A stretch of DNA of 35,524 bases, taken from positions 1 to 35,524 of the forward strand of contig WRGP01000253.1 of NCBI GenBank assembly GCA_009787135.1, read 5' to 3'. Under the pieces are notes generated by a model that did not search any database, was not told the origin of the DNA, and saw nothing but the letters and a program-made list of their open reading frames with translations. This document shows positions 1-8,610 of the stretch, one piece after another (the stretch's first letter is position 1; every line of letters starts with the position of its first letter). Origin of the DNA: Bacillota bacterium. Its GTDB lineage: Bacteria > Bacillota > Clostridia > Christensenellales > Aristaeellaceae. The position numbers and the translations under genes were made by a program.

Positions 1-81
1 CCTCCATTCGCAAAGGACGCATAAATTTATAAGACGAAATTTTGCTTCCTAATTCCCTCGGCTTTTCTGTTAAACTGCCGA

Positions 82-414
82 ATGTGGGAACAAGTCAAAA
101 CGGCGATTTTCTCAGGCGAGTTGCGTGAGGACGACATGCTCCCGTCGATACGCCAGCTTGCGCGGGATTTGAAAATCAGCGTTATCACGACGATACGCGC
201 CTACGGCGACTTGGAACAGGAGGGGTTTATAGCGAACGTGCGGGGCAAGGGCTGTTTCGTTCTGCCACGCAATTCGGAACTGGCGCGGGAAAACGCGCTG
301 CACAAAATGGAGGACGGGCTGAGCGCCGCCATCGCCGCCGCAAAAGCGGAGGGCATCACCAAAGAGGAAGTAATTGAAAGACTAAAACTGTTATGGGAGG
401 CGGATTATGTCTAA
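82..414 (+). CDS. GntR-family (YtrA-type) transcriptional regulator, short N-terminus
   Basis: Short winged-helix repressor of the YtrA subgroup, which usually controls the ABC transporter genes that follow it. The DNA-binding core is clear: SGELREDDMLPSIRQLARDL, then a recognition-helix segment VITTIRAYGDLEQEGFI and the wing (RGKGCFV), followed by a short helical tail with no ligand domain. The next gene overlaps it by 8 bases, so the two are co-transcribed. Family members normally carry about 15 more residues (a P-I-Y-E-Q-I-like segment) before the MWEQVKTAI seen here. The bases just upstream (ctgccg) resemble that segment in another frame, so a one-base indel may have shortened the gene. 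I see no good ribosome binding site before this ATG. The family call is firm; whether the gene is intact is uncertain. Confidence 0.75.
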   Translation: MWEQVKTAIFSGELREDDMLPSIRQLARDLKISVITTIRAYGDLEQEGFIANVRGKGCFVLPRNSELARENALHKMEDGLSAAIAAAKAEGITKEEVIERLKLLWEADYV

Positions 415-1267
415 TGTTTTAGACGTGCGCGGACTTCGCAAAAGTTATGGCTCATTCACATTGAACGATGTGACCTTTGTTGTGCCGCGCGGTTTTATCA
501 CAGGGTTTATCGGGCCTAACGGGGCGGGTAAGACGACTACCCTCAAGTTGATCTTGGGCGTTATACGAGCGGATTCCGGCAGTGTAAAAGTATTCGGGCG
601 CGATAACGGCGGCGGCTCCGTTCATAATGACGAAATCGGCGTTGTGACGGATGCGCCAATGTACGTTGACGATTGGACAGTCAGCGATGTTGAAGCGGCC
701 ATATCTCCGTTTTACCGGGGATGGGACAAAAGGGCATTCGCAGAGTACACCAAACAATTCGGGCTTGACCCCAGGAAGAAGGTCAAGGAACTGTCGCGCG
801 GTATGAAGGGTAAACTCCAAATTGCCGCCGCGCTTTCCCATAACGCGAGGCTTTTACTCCTTGATGAACCGACAAGCGGGCTTGACCCTGTGGCGCGCGA
901 TGAAATCTGCGATTTACTCCAAGCGTTTGTGACCGACGAGAACAAAAGCGTTCTGTTTTCCACGCACATCACGTCAGACCTCGAAAAGATCGCCGATTCC
1001 ATTGTGTTTATCCTCAATGGCAGTATCGTGTTTACCGGCGCAAAAGACGATTTGCTTGAAAAATATGCCCGTGTGACAGGCGGCCTGCGGGATTTGAACG
1101 GGGAGCAGAAAAAAATCGTCATAGGCTATCGCGAACACGGTACGGGCTTTGAGGGTATGGCCGAAACCGCAAACATCGGCAAACTGCCCAAAGGCGTTTT
1201 AGCCGAGGAAATCAGCTTGGACGAAATCATTGTTTTTATGAACAAGGGGGCGAAATTACATGCATAA
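407..1267 (+). CDS. ABC transporter ATP-binding protein (YtrB-like)
   Basis: Nucleotide-binding subunit of an ABC-2 type transporter, 286 residues, acting at the inner face of the membrane with the permease encoded next. Visible motifs in order: Walker A GPNGAGKTT near residue 37, ABC signature LSRGMKGK, Walker B LLLLDEPTSGLDP, and the switch histidine in FSTHI. The start overlaps the regulator by 8 bases and the stop overlaps the permease start by 8 bases, showing a tightly coupled three-gene operon. The ATPase itself looks complete, but its permease is broken, so the transporter is probably non-functional unless another permease serves. Substrate unknown; relatives are linked to cell-envelope stress and antibiotic resistance. 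Confidence 0.9.
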   Translation: MSNVLDVRGLRKSYGSFTLNDVTFVVPRGFITGFIGPNGAGKTTTLKLILGVIRADSGSVKVFGRDNGGGSVHNDEIGVVTDAPMYVDDWTVSDVEAAISPFYRGWDKRAFAEYTKQFGLDPRKKVKELSRGMKGKLQIAAALSHNARLLLLDEPTSGLDPVARDEICDLLQAFVTDENKSVLFSTHITSDLEKIADSIVFILNGSIVFTGAKDDLLEKYARVTGGLRDLNGEQKKIVIGYREHGTGFEGMAETANIGKLPKGVLAEEISLDEIIVFMNKGAKLHA

Positions 1268-1594
1268 GGCTCTATCCTTTATACAGTTGGATTTTATCAC
1301 GGTCAAGCCGTATCTTACGGTAAAAAGCCTTCTCCTTTTCGTTGGCGTCGCGTTGTTTATGATCATCAGCAATGACAGCGCCGCCGCGGCTATCGCGATA
1401 CTGATGGTGTTTGCCGCCCTATACGCCAGCTATCTGCCAATGACATCTTTTCGGGTGAGCGCATAAATGGATTGCTGGATTGGCTTGCTTCAAATCTTAT
1501 GGCAACGGTTCTGGCGGGTACGTCAATATGGTTTGTGAGTATGGCCTTGTCATACAGAACATCGCTTTCGTTTTATAGAAAACGCGATTTTTGA
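1260..1594 (+). pseudogene. ABC-2 permease remnant with internal deletion and frame change
   Basis: The first 60 or so codons read as the N-terminus of an ABC-2 permease (MHKALSFIQLDFITVKPYLT, then membrane segments ending LYASYLP). The open frame then stops at 1464-1466. From about 1440 another frame carries on as coding-like sequence, including WLASNLMATVLAGTSIWF and the charged C-terminal ending SYRTSLSFYRKRDF, with a stop at 1592-1594. Relatives are roughly 200 residues, whereas both parts together give only about 110, so the middle appears deleted as well as frameshifted. It is the third gene of the regulator-ATPase operon. A sequencing error could explain the frame change but not the missing middle. 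Confidence 0.75.
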
Positions 1595-1780
1595 TGCCGA
1601 AGATTATCAACCCGTGATGACGCAATTCATTTCCGTGAGGCAAAGCGGCAATGCCGAAGTGCGGGAAGTCCCGGGCGGGCGTCCCGGGGGGCGGCGTCCC
1701 CTTGCCCTCTTCCTTTGACGCGCGTCAATACGCAAACGCGCCCGGCACACGATCCCGCAAAATCCGCCAAAACTGCGGGG

Positions 1781-1809
1781 TTTACATTCGCAATGCCATT
1801 TGTTATACT
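1781..1809 (+). promoter_or_regulatory. Vegetative (SigA-type) promoter of the aldolase gene
   Basis: TTTACA (1781-1786), a 17-base spacer and TATACT (1804-1809) precede the aldolase ribosome binding site (AAAGGAGG, about 1827-1834). The match to the SigA consensus is good and the spacing is ideal. The transcript leader would be only about 25 bases. Confidence 0.75.
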
Positions 1810-1841
1810 CAACTTGCTATGAAACAAAAGGAGGAACCGCT

Positions 1842-2777
1842 ATGCCCCTTGTCAATTCACGCGATTTATTTCGCAAGGCGTACGAAGGCGGATACGCGAT
1901 CGGCGCGTTCAACGTCAACAACATGGAGATCGTGCAGGCCATCACCGAGGCGGGCAAGATCGAAAACGCGCCGCTGATTCTGCAGGTGTCCGCCGGCGCG
2001 CGCAAGTATGCCAAACACGTCTATCTCATGAAGCTCATGGAAGCGGCCGTTCTGGATACCGACCTGCCCATCGTGGTGCATCTGGACCATGGGCCGGACT
2101 TTGAAACCTGCAAAAGCTGCATTGACGGCGGGTTCACGTCCGTCATGATCGACGGCTCCCATCTCGATTTTGAGGCTAACATCGCGGTGACCAAGCGCGT
2201 GGTGGACTACGCGCACGAGCGCGATATCACCGTGGAGGGCGAGCTGGGCCGCCTGGCGGGCATTGAGGACGCGGTGAACGTGTCCACGGACGACGCGGCG
2301 TTTACCGATCCGGATCAGGTTGTGGAGTTCGTGGAGCGCACCGGCGTGGACAGTCTGGCCATTGCCATCGGCACCAGCCACGGCGCGTTCAAGTTCAAAG
2401 GCGAGCCGAGGCTGCGCTTTGATATCCTGGAGAAGGTGTCCGCAAAACTGCCGGGGTTCCCCATCGTGCTGCACGGCGCGTCATCCGTCATCCCAGAGTA
2501 TGTGGACATGATCAACCGCTACGGCGGGGATATGCCCGGCGCGCAGGGCGTGCCCGAGAGCATGCTGCGCCAGGCCGCGAAATCCGCGGTGTGCAAGATC
2601 AACATTGACAGCGACCTGCGCCTCGTCTTCACGGGCGAGCTTCGCAAATATCTGGCCGAGCATCCCGGCCACTTTGACCCGCGCCAGTACCTGACGCCGG
2701 TCCGCGACAGCCTGCGCGAAATGGTGCGGCATAAGATCGTACACGTGCTTGGCTGCGACGGGAAGGCGGCCGAATGA
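1842..2777 (+). CDS. fba: Class II fructose-1,6-bisphosphate aldolase
   Basis: Zinc-dependent aldolase of glycolysis and gluconeogenesis, interconverting fructose 1,6-bisphosphate with dihydroxyacetone phosphate and glyceraldehyde 3-phosphate in the cytoplasm. 311 residues, the normal length for the Firmicutes FbaA/GatY-type group. Family motifs seen: GAFNVNNMEIVQAI near the N-terminus, HLDHGPDFETCK (catalytic Asp and metal His), DGSHLDFEANI, EGELGRLAGIED, GTSHGAFKF, VLHGASSV, and KINIDSDLR. The ATG at 1842 is preferred over an upstream in-frame ATG at 1800 because it follows AAAGGAGG at the right distance and gives the family N-terminus MPLVNSRDLFRKAYEGG. A strong promoter lies directly upstream and no partner gene is apparent. 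Tagatose-bisphosphate aldolase is an alternative substrate assignment within the same family. Confidence 0.93.
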   Translation: MPLVNSRDLFRKAYEGGYAIGAFNVNNMEIVQAITEAGKIENAPLILQVSAGARKYAKHVYLMKLMEAAVLDTDLPIVVHLDHGPDFETCKSCIDGGFTSVMIDGSHLDFEANIAVTKRVVDYAHERDITVEGELGRLAGIEDAVNVSTDDAAFTDPDQVVEFVERTGVDSLAIAIGTSHGAFKFKGEPRLRFDILEKVSAKLPGFPIVLHGASSVIPEYVDMINRYGGDMPGAQGVPESMLRQAAKSAVCKINIDSDLRLVFTGELRKYLAEHPGHFDPRQYLTPVRDSLREMVRHKIVHVLGCDGKAAE

Positions 2778-2940
2778 ACCGGGGATTCTCTGCGAAATCC
2801 TCACCCTACTAGGATGACGCAGGGCGGAAAACCCTTCGAGATTTTCATCCGTTCGGCGGCGATGCCGGATTGCAACGGATGGGCTGTGCCTGCCGGGCGG
2901 GATACGGCCCCTTGATAATCCCTTGGGAAGAGGAGACCTC

Positions 2941-4416
2941 ATGCGTAGAGCGTTTTGTTTCGTTTTACTATGCCTGCTGTTCCTCACCTCCCGCGCAGCC
3001 GCGCAGGAGGAGGCGTTTGCGTGGACGCTTCGCCTGGGCGGGGATGGCCTTACCCTCCCCAAAGCCATGGCGCTGGCCGCGGACGGCGGTGTGCTGATCG
3101 CCGGCGATACGGACAGCCAAGCGGGTGACTTTGGCCCTGGGCATGGCCTGCGGGACGGGTTTGTGCTGCGGCTGGACGGGCGTGGAAGGGTGCTGTGGCG
3201 GCAGCGGTATGGCGGCAGCGAGGACGATATGTTTACGCATGTGTTGGCCGCCATGGACGGCGGATGCGTGGCAATGGGGGTTTCCCCTTCGAATGACGGG
3301 CACACGCGCTCGCCGCGGGGCCTGACGGACGCGTTCCTTGTGCGCGTCAGCGCGGAGGGAGAAACGCTGTGGACGAAAAACTTGGGCGGCGCGGGCGACG
3401 ACGAGCTGCTCGACATTGTGGAAACACAGGCGGGCCAGTTCCTCGTCTGCGGCCGCTCCAAGAGCTACAACGGCGACCTTACCGTCAACAACGGCGGCTG
3501 GGACGCGTGGGTGGCCTTGCTTTCCCAAGAGAATGGCCGTCCTGTCTGGACGGACAGCCTGGGCGACCGCGGGGACGACATGTTCACAAAGATCATCCCC
3601 TCTGGGGACGGGTGGCTGCTCCTTGGCGAGTACGGGGAGGCGCTTCCGGCGGGCGACGACCAGACGCCCGCCTTTGAGGGCAAGCCCTTTGCCATGCTAT
3701 ATGGCGCTGATGGGAAAAGGGCATGGCCGGAGCCCATCATGCTGGGCGGATCGGGCATAAACCGCCTTACGGCCGCCGCGCCGACGGATATAGGCTGGGT
3801 GCTGCTGGGCGAGACGGATTCCCGCGCGCCGCTGATGCCCTCCGCGCTGGGCGGCATGGATATCTGGCTTCTGCACCTTCGCCGTGACGGCTCGGTGCAA
3901 TGGCAGCGCCGCTTTGGCGGCGGCAAGAATGACATGGCCTATTCGCTTACCGCCCTGCCTTCCGGCGGGTATGTTATTTTGGGCACCACCGCCTCTGATG
4001 ACGGGCATGTTACGGGCGCGCATGGCGCGCGGGACCTGTGGGTCTTGTGCGTATCCGCCAACGGGCAGATGATCTGGCAGCAGACGCTGGGCGGCGGTGA
4101 GGATTCCGTGCCGGCAGGCCTTATTGGTACGGCGAGCGGCGGATACCTGGTGGCCGGCGCCACCACCTCGCAGGACGGGGATATCGGCCGGCACGCGTCT
4201 GTGCGCACGGGCTTTCTGTCCACGCTCTCCGTAAACGGCAATCTGCTCGCCACAAAGCTGGTGGGCAAAAATGAGGAATGCAAGCTGCTGGATTTGCGCG
4301 CGGATCAGACCAGGGCATATTTGATGGGCGCCATCCGCGGTCTGCGGGACGGGGCGTTCGTGGAGGAACTTTTTATCGGGCGGCTGGCCGAGGAATGCTA
4401 TCCGGCGTGGGAGTAG
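2941..4416 (+). CDS. Secreted beta-propeller-like repeat protein
   Basis: Predicted exported protein of 491 residues. It begins with a signal peptide (MRRAFCFVLLCLLFLTSRAAA, likely cut before QEEAF). The rest is about six or seven repeats of some 50-60 residues with the pattern LGG-x-x-x-D, a strand ending GGYxxxG-x-T-x-S, then DGD/DGH, G-x-x-D-x-W/F and a strand ending in W. Examples are YGGSEDDMF, LGGAGDDEL, FGGGKNDMA and LGGGEDSVP. Such repeats fold as bladed propellers and usually bind ligands or partners; no catalytic motif is seen. The ATG at 2941 follows AAGAGGAG; an upstream TTG in frame is less likely because the signal peptide begins at the ATG. No operon partner is evident. Function unknown. 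Confidence 0.75.
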   Translation: MRRAFCFVLLCLLFLTSRAAAQEEAFAWTLRLGGDGLTLPKAMALAADGGVLIAGDTDSQAGDFGPGHGLRDGFVLRLDGRGRVLWRQRYGGSEDDMFTHVLAAMDGGCVAMGVSPSNDGHTRSPRGLTDAFLVRVSAEGETLWTKNLGGAGDDELLDIVETQAGQFLVCGRSKSYNGDLTVNNGGWDAWVALLSQENGRPVWTDSLGDRGDDMFTKIIPSGDGWLLLGEYGEALPAGDDQTPAFEGKPFAMLYGADGKRAWPEPIMLGGSGINRLTAAAPTDIGWVLLGETDSRAPLMPSALGGMDIWLLHLRRDGSVQWQRRFGGGKNDMAYSLTALPSGGYVILGTTASDDGHVTGAHGARDLWVLCVSANGQMIWQQTLGGGEDSVPAGLIGTASGGYLVAGATTSQDGDIGRHASVRTGFLSTLSVNGNLLATKLVGKNEECKLLDLRADQTRAYLMGAIRGLRDGAFVEELFIGRLAEECYPAWE

Positions 4417-4427
4417 GGTTGGTATCG

Positions 4428-4607
4428 CTATGCGAGATGTTTTGCCATAAATAAGCAAGGGGTATCTTGATCCCAAAACAGCGGAAACACCTCAAGCGGC
4501 CGAAATCCCAAAGCAAAATAGAACCGCCTTGTTTTCGCATAGCTTTGGCTTTCTCTGGATGCATCCAGCGTCTTCACTGTTATATATTCCGCCTTGGCGT
4601 TTTCACA
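4428..4607 (-). pseudogene. C-terminal remnant of a GNAT acetyltransferase
   Basis: Reading the minus strand from 4607 to the stop at 4428 gives 59 codons that look like the C-terminal end of an N-acetyltransferase: EYITVKTLDASRESQSYAKT followed by RRFYFALGFRPLEVFPLFWD and QDTPCLFMAKHLA. The pattern VKTL-x-x-S...Y-x-x-TR-x-FY-x-x-x-GF-x-PLEVFP-x-x-W...PCL is typical of that family. A stop codon (4608-4610) closes the frame upstream and there is no usable start. The acetyl-CoA binding part of the fold is missing, so this is the tail of a decayed gene stranded between the propeller gene and rex. Confidence 0.7.
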
Positions 4608-4632
4608 TCATCTTTAATACCCTCCCCAGGGC

Positions 4633-4662
4633 TTGCCTAAAAAATAGCAAACATGCTATAAT
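4633..4662 (+). promoter_or_regulatory. Probable promoter of rex
   Basis: TTGCCT (4633-4638), an 18-base spacer and TATAAT (4657-4662) lie about 30 bases before the rex start codon. The perfect -10 makes this credible. I looked for the Rex operator (TTGTTAA-type inverted repeat) here and did not see it, so autoregulation is not supported. Confidence 0.6.
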
Positions 4663-4691
4663 GCTCTCACAAACGACACTGGGAGGCAAAC

Positions 4692-5360
4692 ATGCATCAG
4701 AAGGGACGCGTGCCCGACGGCGTTGTCCGCCGCCTGCCCGGCTATTATCGCTATTTGCGCGAGCTGGAAGCGGAGGGCGTAATACGCCTATCCTCACAGA
4801 CGCTGGGAGAGCGGATGGGCCTGACGCCTTCACAGATACGGCATGATATCAATTACTTTGGCGGGTTCGGCCATCAAGGGTATGGATACCATGTGCCGAA
4901 CCTGAAGCGGCGCATCGGGCAAATTTTGGGTGTTGACAGGGAGCATTGGCTCGTGATCGTCGGGGCGGGCAATATAGGCAGCGCCGTGGCGTTGTATCCT
5001 ACCTTCCGAAACGAAGGGTTTCGCATCCAGGCGCTTTTTGATATATCGCGGTCACGAATAGGGAAAAATGTGGGCAACGTCCCAATTCTGCCTGTCGGTG
5101 AATTAGAAAATTACCTTGCCGAGCATCCTATTGATATTGTCGTTATCGCCACGCCCGCGGAAAGCGCGCAGGAAATCACGCATATCGCGGCGCGGGCGGG
5201 CGTACGCGCCATATGGAACTTCGCGCCGGTGGATTTGGAGACGTCGGGGGAGTTGGAGGTCTTAAACGTACACCTCAGCGACGGCCTCATGGCGCTTTCC
5301 TTCCGCCTGCACGAGCGTGAAGTTTTGAGACAAGAATACCCGCAGTGGATCAAGGAGTAG
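4692..5360 (+). CDS. rex: Redox-sensing transcriptional repressor Rex
   Basis: Cytoplasmic repressor that senses the NADH/NAD+ ratio and controls fermentation and respiration genes in Gram-positive bacteria. 222 residues, the usual length. The N-terminal winged helix (about 1-80) contains RRLPGYYRYLRELEAEGV and LGERMGLTPSQIRHDINYFG. The Rossmann domain begins with VIVGAGNIGSAVA (GAGNIG at residues 91-96), and the C-terminal swapped helix contains FRLHEREVLRQEYPQ. The ATG at 4692 follows GGGAGG. A VanW-type gene starts 6 bases after the stop, so rex probably heads a short operon. Confidence 0.95.
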   Translation: MHQKGRVPDGVVRRLPGYYRYLRELEAEGVIRLSSQTLGERMGLTPSQIRHDINYFGGFGHQGYGYHVPNLKRRIGQILGVDREHWLVIVGAGNIGSAVALYPTFRNEGFRIQALFDISRSRIGKNVGNVPILPVGELENYLAEHPIDIVVIATPAESAQEITHIAARAGVRAIWNFAPVDLETSGELEVLNVHLSDGLMALSFRLHEREVLRQEYPQWIKE

Positions 5361-5366
5361 CAGAGC

Positions 5367-6836
5367 GTGAGTCAATTCCGGAACGGCCAGCGGTCGGGCA
5401 TGTCCCAAAGAAAGCCTGTGCAAAAGAAAAGGAAGCGTAAATTTCCATGGTGGACACTGCCCATCATCATGGTGTGCCTGTGCGCGCTCGCATGGATGTG
5501 GTCGCTTGCGGACGCGCAGCTTAAGGCGTACGACCGGTTTTCTTCCATGCGCGCGGCGATCAGCAAAGACGCGTTCTATGGCCCCGTGTACATTGACGAC
5601 GTGCCGATGAGCGGGCTGACGCGCGAGGAAGCGCTTGCGCTATTGTCTTTACACCAGCAGGCGCAGGCCAGCGCCTTTGAGGTTACTGTCATGGCGGGGG
5701 ACGCGCGCTATAGCATTTCCTCCGCCGAGATCCCCATGACTTGGAATACGGAAGAACTTTTGGACAAGGCGTACATGATCGGCCGCATCGGCACGCTGGA
5801 AGAGCGCTATCAGCAGGTACAATCCTTGAAAACACCCGTCTACCTAAACAGCGAGCTGCGTTACGATAAGGACATGGTGCGCCGGCATATTGATACCATC
5901 GCGAAAGCCTTGGCAAAAGAGGGAAAGGACGTCTCCGTCGTCGCTTTTGACGTAAACACCCGCTCCTTCGGCTTTTCCGACGAGGTGGCGGGCCAGCGGG
6001 TAGACGCCGAGAAACTCTACCAGACAGTCATTGAACACCTGGATAACAGGGTGTACGGCGCGGTCATCCCCGTGGAGATAGAGCTTGTATCGCCGAAGAT
6101 AACCCGGGCCGATCTGGAAAAAAACTATACGCGCATCGCAAGCTTTACGACAAAAACCACGGCGGATGAAAACCGCAACACAAACATCCGCCTGGGAGCG
6201 GAAACGGTCAACGGCACGATGATTGCCCCGGGCGCCACCATCTCCTTCAATGATACAACGGGGGAACGCACGCGCGAAAAAGGGTATAAAGAGGCCGGCG
6301 CGATTGAAAACGGCCGCACGGTGCAGGAGACGGGCGGCGGCATCTGCCAGGTCGCGACCACGATGTTCAACGCGCTCGTGCGCGCCGGCTGTGAAATTGT
6401 CCGCCGCACGCCGCACGCGTGGCCGTCCGATTACGTGCCGCGGGGCGAGGACGCCACCGTGGATTGGCCGCGGCTGGATCTGGTAATGCGCAATCCCTCC
6501 GGCACCCCGATGTTCCTCACCGCGTGGTATCAGGACCGGTCCGTGACGGTAGAGGTCTACGGCCTGTCGCTGGGCGATGGCGTTGCCATTGAACTGGAGT
6601 CCGAAACAACGTATACCAAAAAGCCGACGGATACCGTCTATACCTATAATCCCAGCCTGCCCGTCGGCACCACGAAGCTTTTGAAAAAGCCGCACACCGG
6701 CTATTCGGTGACAACCTACAAGGTTATAAAGCAAAACGGCCAGGTCCTCTCTCGTAAAGAGTTTTATAAAACAGAGTATCAGATGATAAGCGAGGAGTAT
6801 GAATACAACGATGGATACCCTCCCGCCGGGATTTAG
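5367..6836 (+). CDS. VanW-family membrane-anchored protein
   Basis: 489 residues. After a basic N-terminus (KKRKRKFPWW) comes one membrane segment (about residues 28-47, LPIIMVCLCALAWMWSLA). Then follow an extracellular region of the putative peptidoglycan-binding type often found before VanW domains, and a VanW domain (about 260-400) with NDTTGERTREKGYKEAG, the signature GGGICQVATTMFNA and a closing HAWPSDYVPRGEDATVDW. VanW proteins occur near vancomycin-resistance and cell-wall genes but their activity is not established. The GTG start at 5367 is preferred because AAGGAG sits 9 bases upstream; an in-frame ATG at 5400 lacks such a site. It directly follows rex and overlaps the next gene. Confidence 0.85.
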   Translation: MSQFRNGQRSGMSQRKPVQKKRKRKFPWWTLPIIMVCLCALAWMWSLADAQLKAYDRFSSMRAAISKDAFYGPVYIDDVPMSGLTREEALALLSLHQQAQASAFEVTVMAGDARYSISSAEIPMTWNTEELLDKAYMIGRIGTLEERYQQVQSLKTPVYLNSELRYDKDMVRRHIDTIAKALAKEGKDVSVVAFDVNTRSFGFSDEVAGQRVDAEKLYQTVIEHLDNRVYGAVIPVEIELVSPKITRADLEKNYTRIASFTTKTTADENRNTNIRLGAETVNGTMIAPGATISFNDTTGERTREKGYKEAGAIENGRTVQETGGGICQVATTMFNALVRAGCEIVRRTPHAWPSDYVPRGEDATVDWPRLDLVMRNPSGTPMFLTAWYQDRSVTVEVYGLSLGDGVAIELESETTYTKKPTDTVYTYNPSLPVGTTKLLKKPHTGYSVTTYKVIKQNGQVLSRKEFYKTEYQMISEEYEYNDGYPPAGI

Positions 6837-7263
6837 GCAGTTTCTAATCCGCGCCAGACGCGCGACGAGTGCCGTCTGCAGGGCGGAGAGCGGGCCTGCT
6901 GAAAGCGCGCCGCGCGATGTGCACTATGAAGAAGACGACGGCTGGCGCTATACCGACTCAAACCTGGGCGGTATGCGGCTGACAGGGCAGGAAATCGTCT
7001 GGAAAAATGGGCCGCCCGTGTGGGCGCTTAACTATTGCGGCCGGGTCGTGGGCGATAACTTTTCCGGCGAGTTTCTCGCCAAAGCGTTGCGCCACGTGAC
7101 GCCGGACGCGCCGTACCGTGGGCCGATTGAATACCAGAAAGGCCCCCTCTTGTATTGCAATATGTTCGCGGGGGATATTGCCTGGTTTTATGGCCGCGAG
7201 GAAATGTTTGCCAGCGGCGTAAGCGTGTATGAATGTATTTACCACGGCGGCGCCGTGCGGTAG
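6811..7263 (+). CDS. DUF5680 domain protein
   Basis: About 150 residues and soluble, with no signal peptide. The sequence follows the DUF5680 pattern: FLIRARRAT at the start, YEEDDGWRYTDSNLGGMRLT, EIVWKNGPPVWALNYCGRVV, FSGEFLAKALRHV, PYRGPIEYQKG, and a closing GDIAWFYGREEMF and VYECIYHGG. The function of this domain is not known; in some genes it is fused to helix-turn-helix regulators, but no HTH is present here. The start overlaps the VanW gene. An ATG at 6799 and one at 6811 share the frame; GAGGAG at 6792-6797 is too close to the first and workable for the second, so 6811 is chosen with modest confidence. Confidence 0.75.
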   Translation: MDTLPPGFRQFLIRARRATSAVCRAESGPAESAPRDVHYEEDDGWRYTDSNLGGMRLTGQEIVWKNGPPVWALNYCGRVVGDNFSGEFLAKALRHVTPDAPYRGPIEYQKGPLLYCNMFAGDIAWFYGREEMFASGVSVYECIYHGGAVR

Positions 7264-7296
7264 TATACTATTAAAAAATGAAGCGAAAGGATCCGC

Positions 7297-8529
7297 ATGT
7301 CTTTACCTTCTTCACCCGATAAACCAAACAGGCGCCGCATTGTCCTTGCCATACTGACGGGTATGATTATATTGATGGGCCTGCTGCTTTCATCCAACAG
7401 CCCGGCGCCGGGCACACCAGAGCCGTCTCTCACCCCTTTACCGGCCTATTTGCCGGCGCTGGAAGTGGATATCGGCATTGCTACGGCCTCCCCAACGCAA
7501 GCGGCGGAGCTTATTACCGCGCGCCCGGTTTATACAACCCAAGCACCCACGCAAGCGCCTGCGGCAACGCCCACGGAAGTACCTGCTTCCCTAAAGACCC
7601 CCGTGCCTGCGGAAACGCCAACTTTGGCAAAAACCCCCGCGCCTTCGGAAACGCCAGCGCCGGTCAAGACCCCCGCGCCCGCGGAGACGTCGATTATGGA
7701 CGCGCTTATCCATGACGCGATGAACACAGCGCGCACAGCGCAGTCCCCGCTTCCGGCCGTCACATCATGGGCTACAGCCCCGGTGCCGACGCCAACGCCG
7801 CTCTATTCGTACAGCACGGCTGATTTGCACATTGACATCCGAAAACATACCATCAAGAATGTCGTTTACTTTACGGCCGAGATTTGGCTGACGGACGTAT
7901 CGCAGCTCCGGTCCGCCTTTTCCAGCGACCGGTTCGACAGCGCCAAGGAGACGGTTAAGGATATCGCAAGCCGCAATAACGCGATCTTGGCGATCAACGG
8001 CGATTTCGCGACATTCAACAACGGCGGCATCATCATCCGCAACGGCGTCCTCTACCGCTCCAACCGCAGCACGCGGCACCTCTTGATGATCGATCAACAC
8101 GGGGACTTTATCCCCTATACGGATCCGCCGCAAAACGCGGAAGAGGCGGCGGCCGGTTTTGTGGAGCAGGGCATATGGCAGACGCTTGTGTTCGGGCCGC
8201 TGCTAGTACAAAATGGCCAGGCGGTGCCGCTGCCAGAAAAATTTTTCATCTCCACAGGCATGGCGCTGGAGCCGCGCACAGCCGTTGCGCAGATTGGGCC
8301 TCTCCATTACCTGTGGATTGTCGTGGACGGGCGTCAGGAAGGGTATTCCAAGGGCGTATCCCTTATAAGGCTTCAGGAGCTGTTTCTTCAATACGGCGCG
8401 CAGACCGCGTTTAACCTGGACGGTGGCGGGTCCACTACGCTCTATTATATGGGCAATGTGTTAAACCGCCCGGCCAACGCCGGAAGCAGGCAACGGGATG
8501 TGCCTGATATCCTCTATATCGGGCCGTAA
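7297..8529 (+). CDS. Membrane-anchored phosphodiester glycosidase (NAGPA/DUF2233) family protein
   Basis: 410 residues. The N-terminus is cytoplasmic and basic, followed by one membrane segment (about 16-32, IVLAILTGMIILMGLLL). Residues about 40-165 are a Pro/Thr/Ala-rich linker with imprecise repeats of KTPAPAETP type. The C-terminal half is the NAGPA-like domain: AILAINGDFATFNNGGIIIRNGVLY, FGPLLVQNG, RTAVAQIG, WIVVDGR and FNLDGGGSTTLYY. In related enzymes this fold cleaves GlcNAc-1-phosphodiester bonds, and bacterial members act on exopolysaccharide or wall polymers outside the cell. The linker suggests the domain is held at a distance across the wall. The ATG follows AAAGGA. It is probably the last gene of the rex run. 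Confidence 0.82.
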   Translation: MSLPSSPDKPNRRRIVLAILTGMIILMGLLLSSNSPAPGTPEPSLTPLPAYLPALEVDIGIATASPTQAAELITARPVYTTQAPTQAPAATPTEVPASLKTPVPAETPTLAKTPAPSETPAPVKTPAPAETSIMDALIHDAMNTARTAQSPLPAVTSWATAPVPTPTPLYSYSTADLHIDIRKHTIKNVVYFTAEIWLTDVSQLRSAFSSDRFDSAKETVKDIASRNNAILAINGDFATFNNGGIIIRNGVLYRSNRSTRHLLMIDQHGDFIPYTDPPQNAEEAAAGFVEQGIWQTLVFGPLLVQNGQAVPLPEKFFISTGMALEPRTAVAQIGPLHYLWIVVDGRQEGYSKGVSLIRLQELFLQYGAQTAFNLDGGGSTTLYYMGNVLNRPANAGSRQRDVPDILYIGP

Positions 8530-8610
8530 GGCATTTCTCTTCCAGCCATTCCTGATAGCGTATGCCCCAAATAAGCCGGCGAGAGGTTTTCGATCGGGAA
8601 TGGGGTTTAT

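Noticed and set aside
2778..2940. Possible terminator after the aldolase gene (ATCCGTT...AACGGAT)
   Set aside because: The 7-bp repeat has a long loop and no T-run follows.
8530..8610. CCATTCC/GGAATGG repeat between convergent genes as a bidirectional terminator
   Set aside because: The loop is over 40 bases and no T-run follows on either strand.
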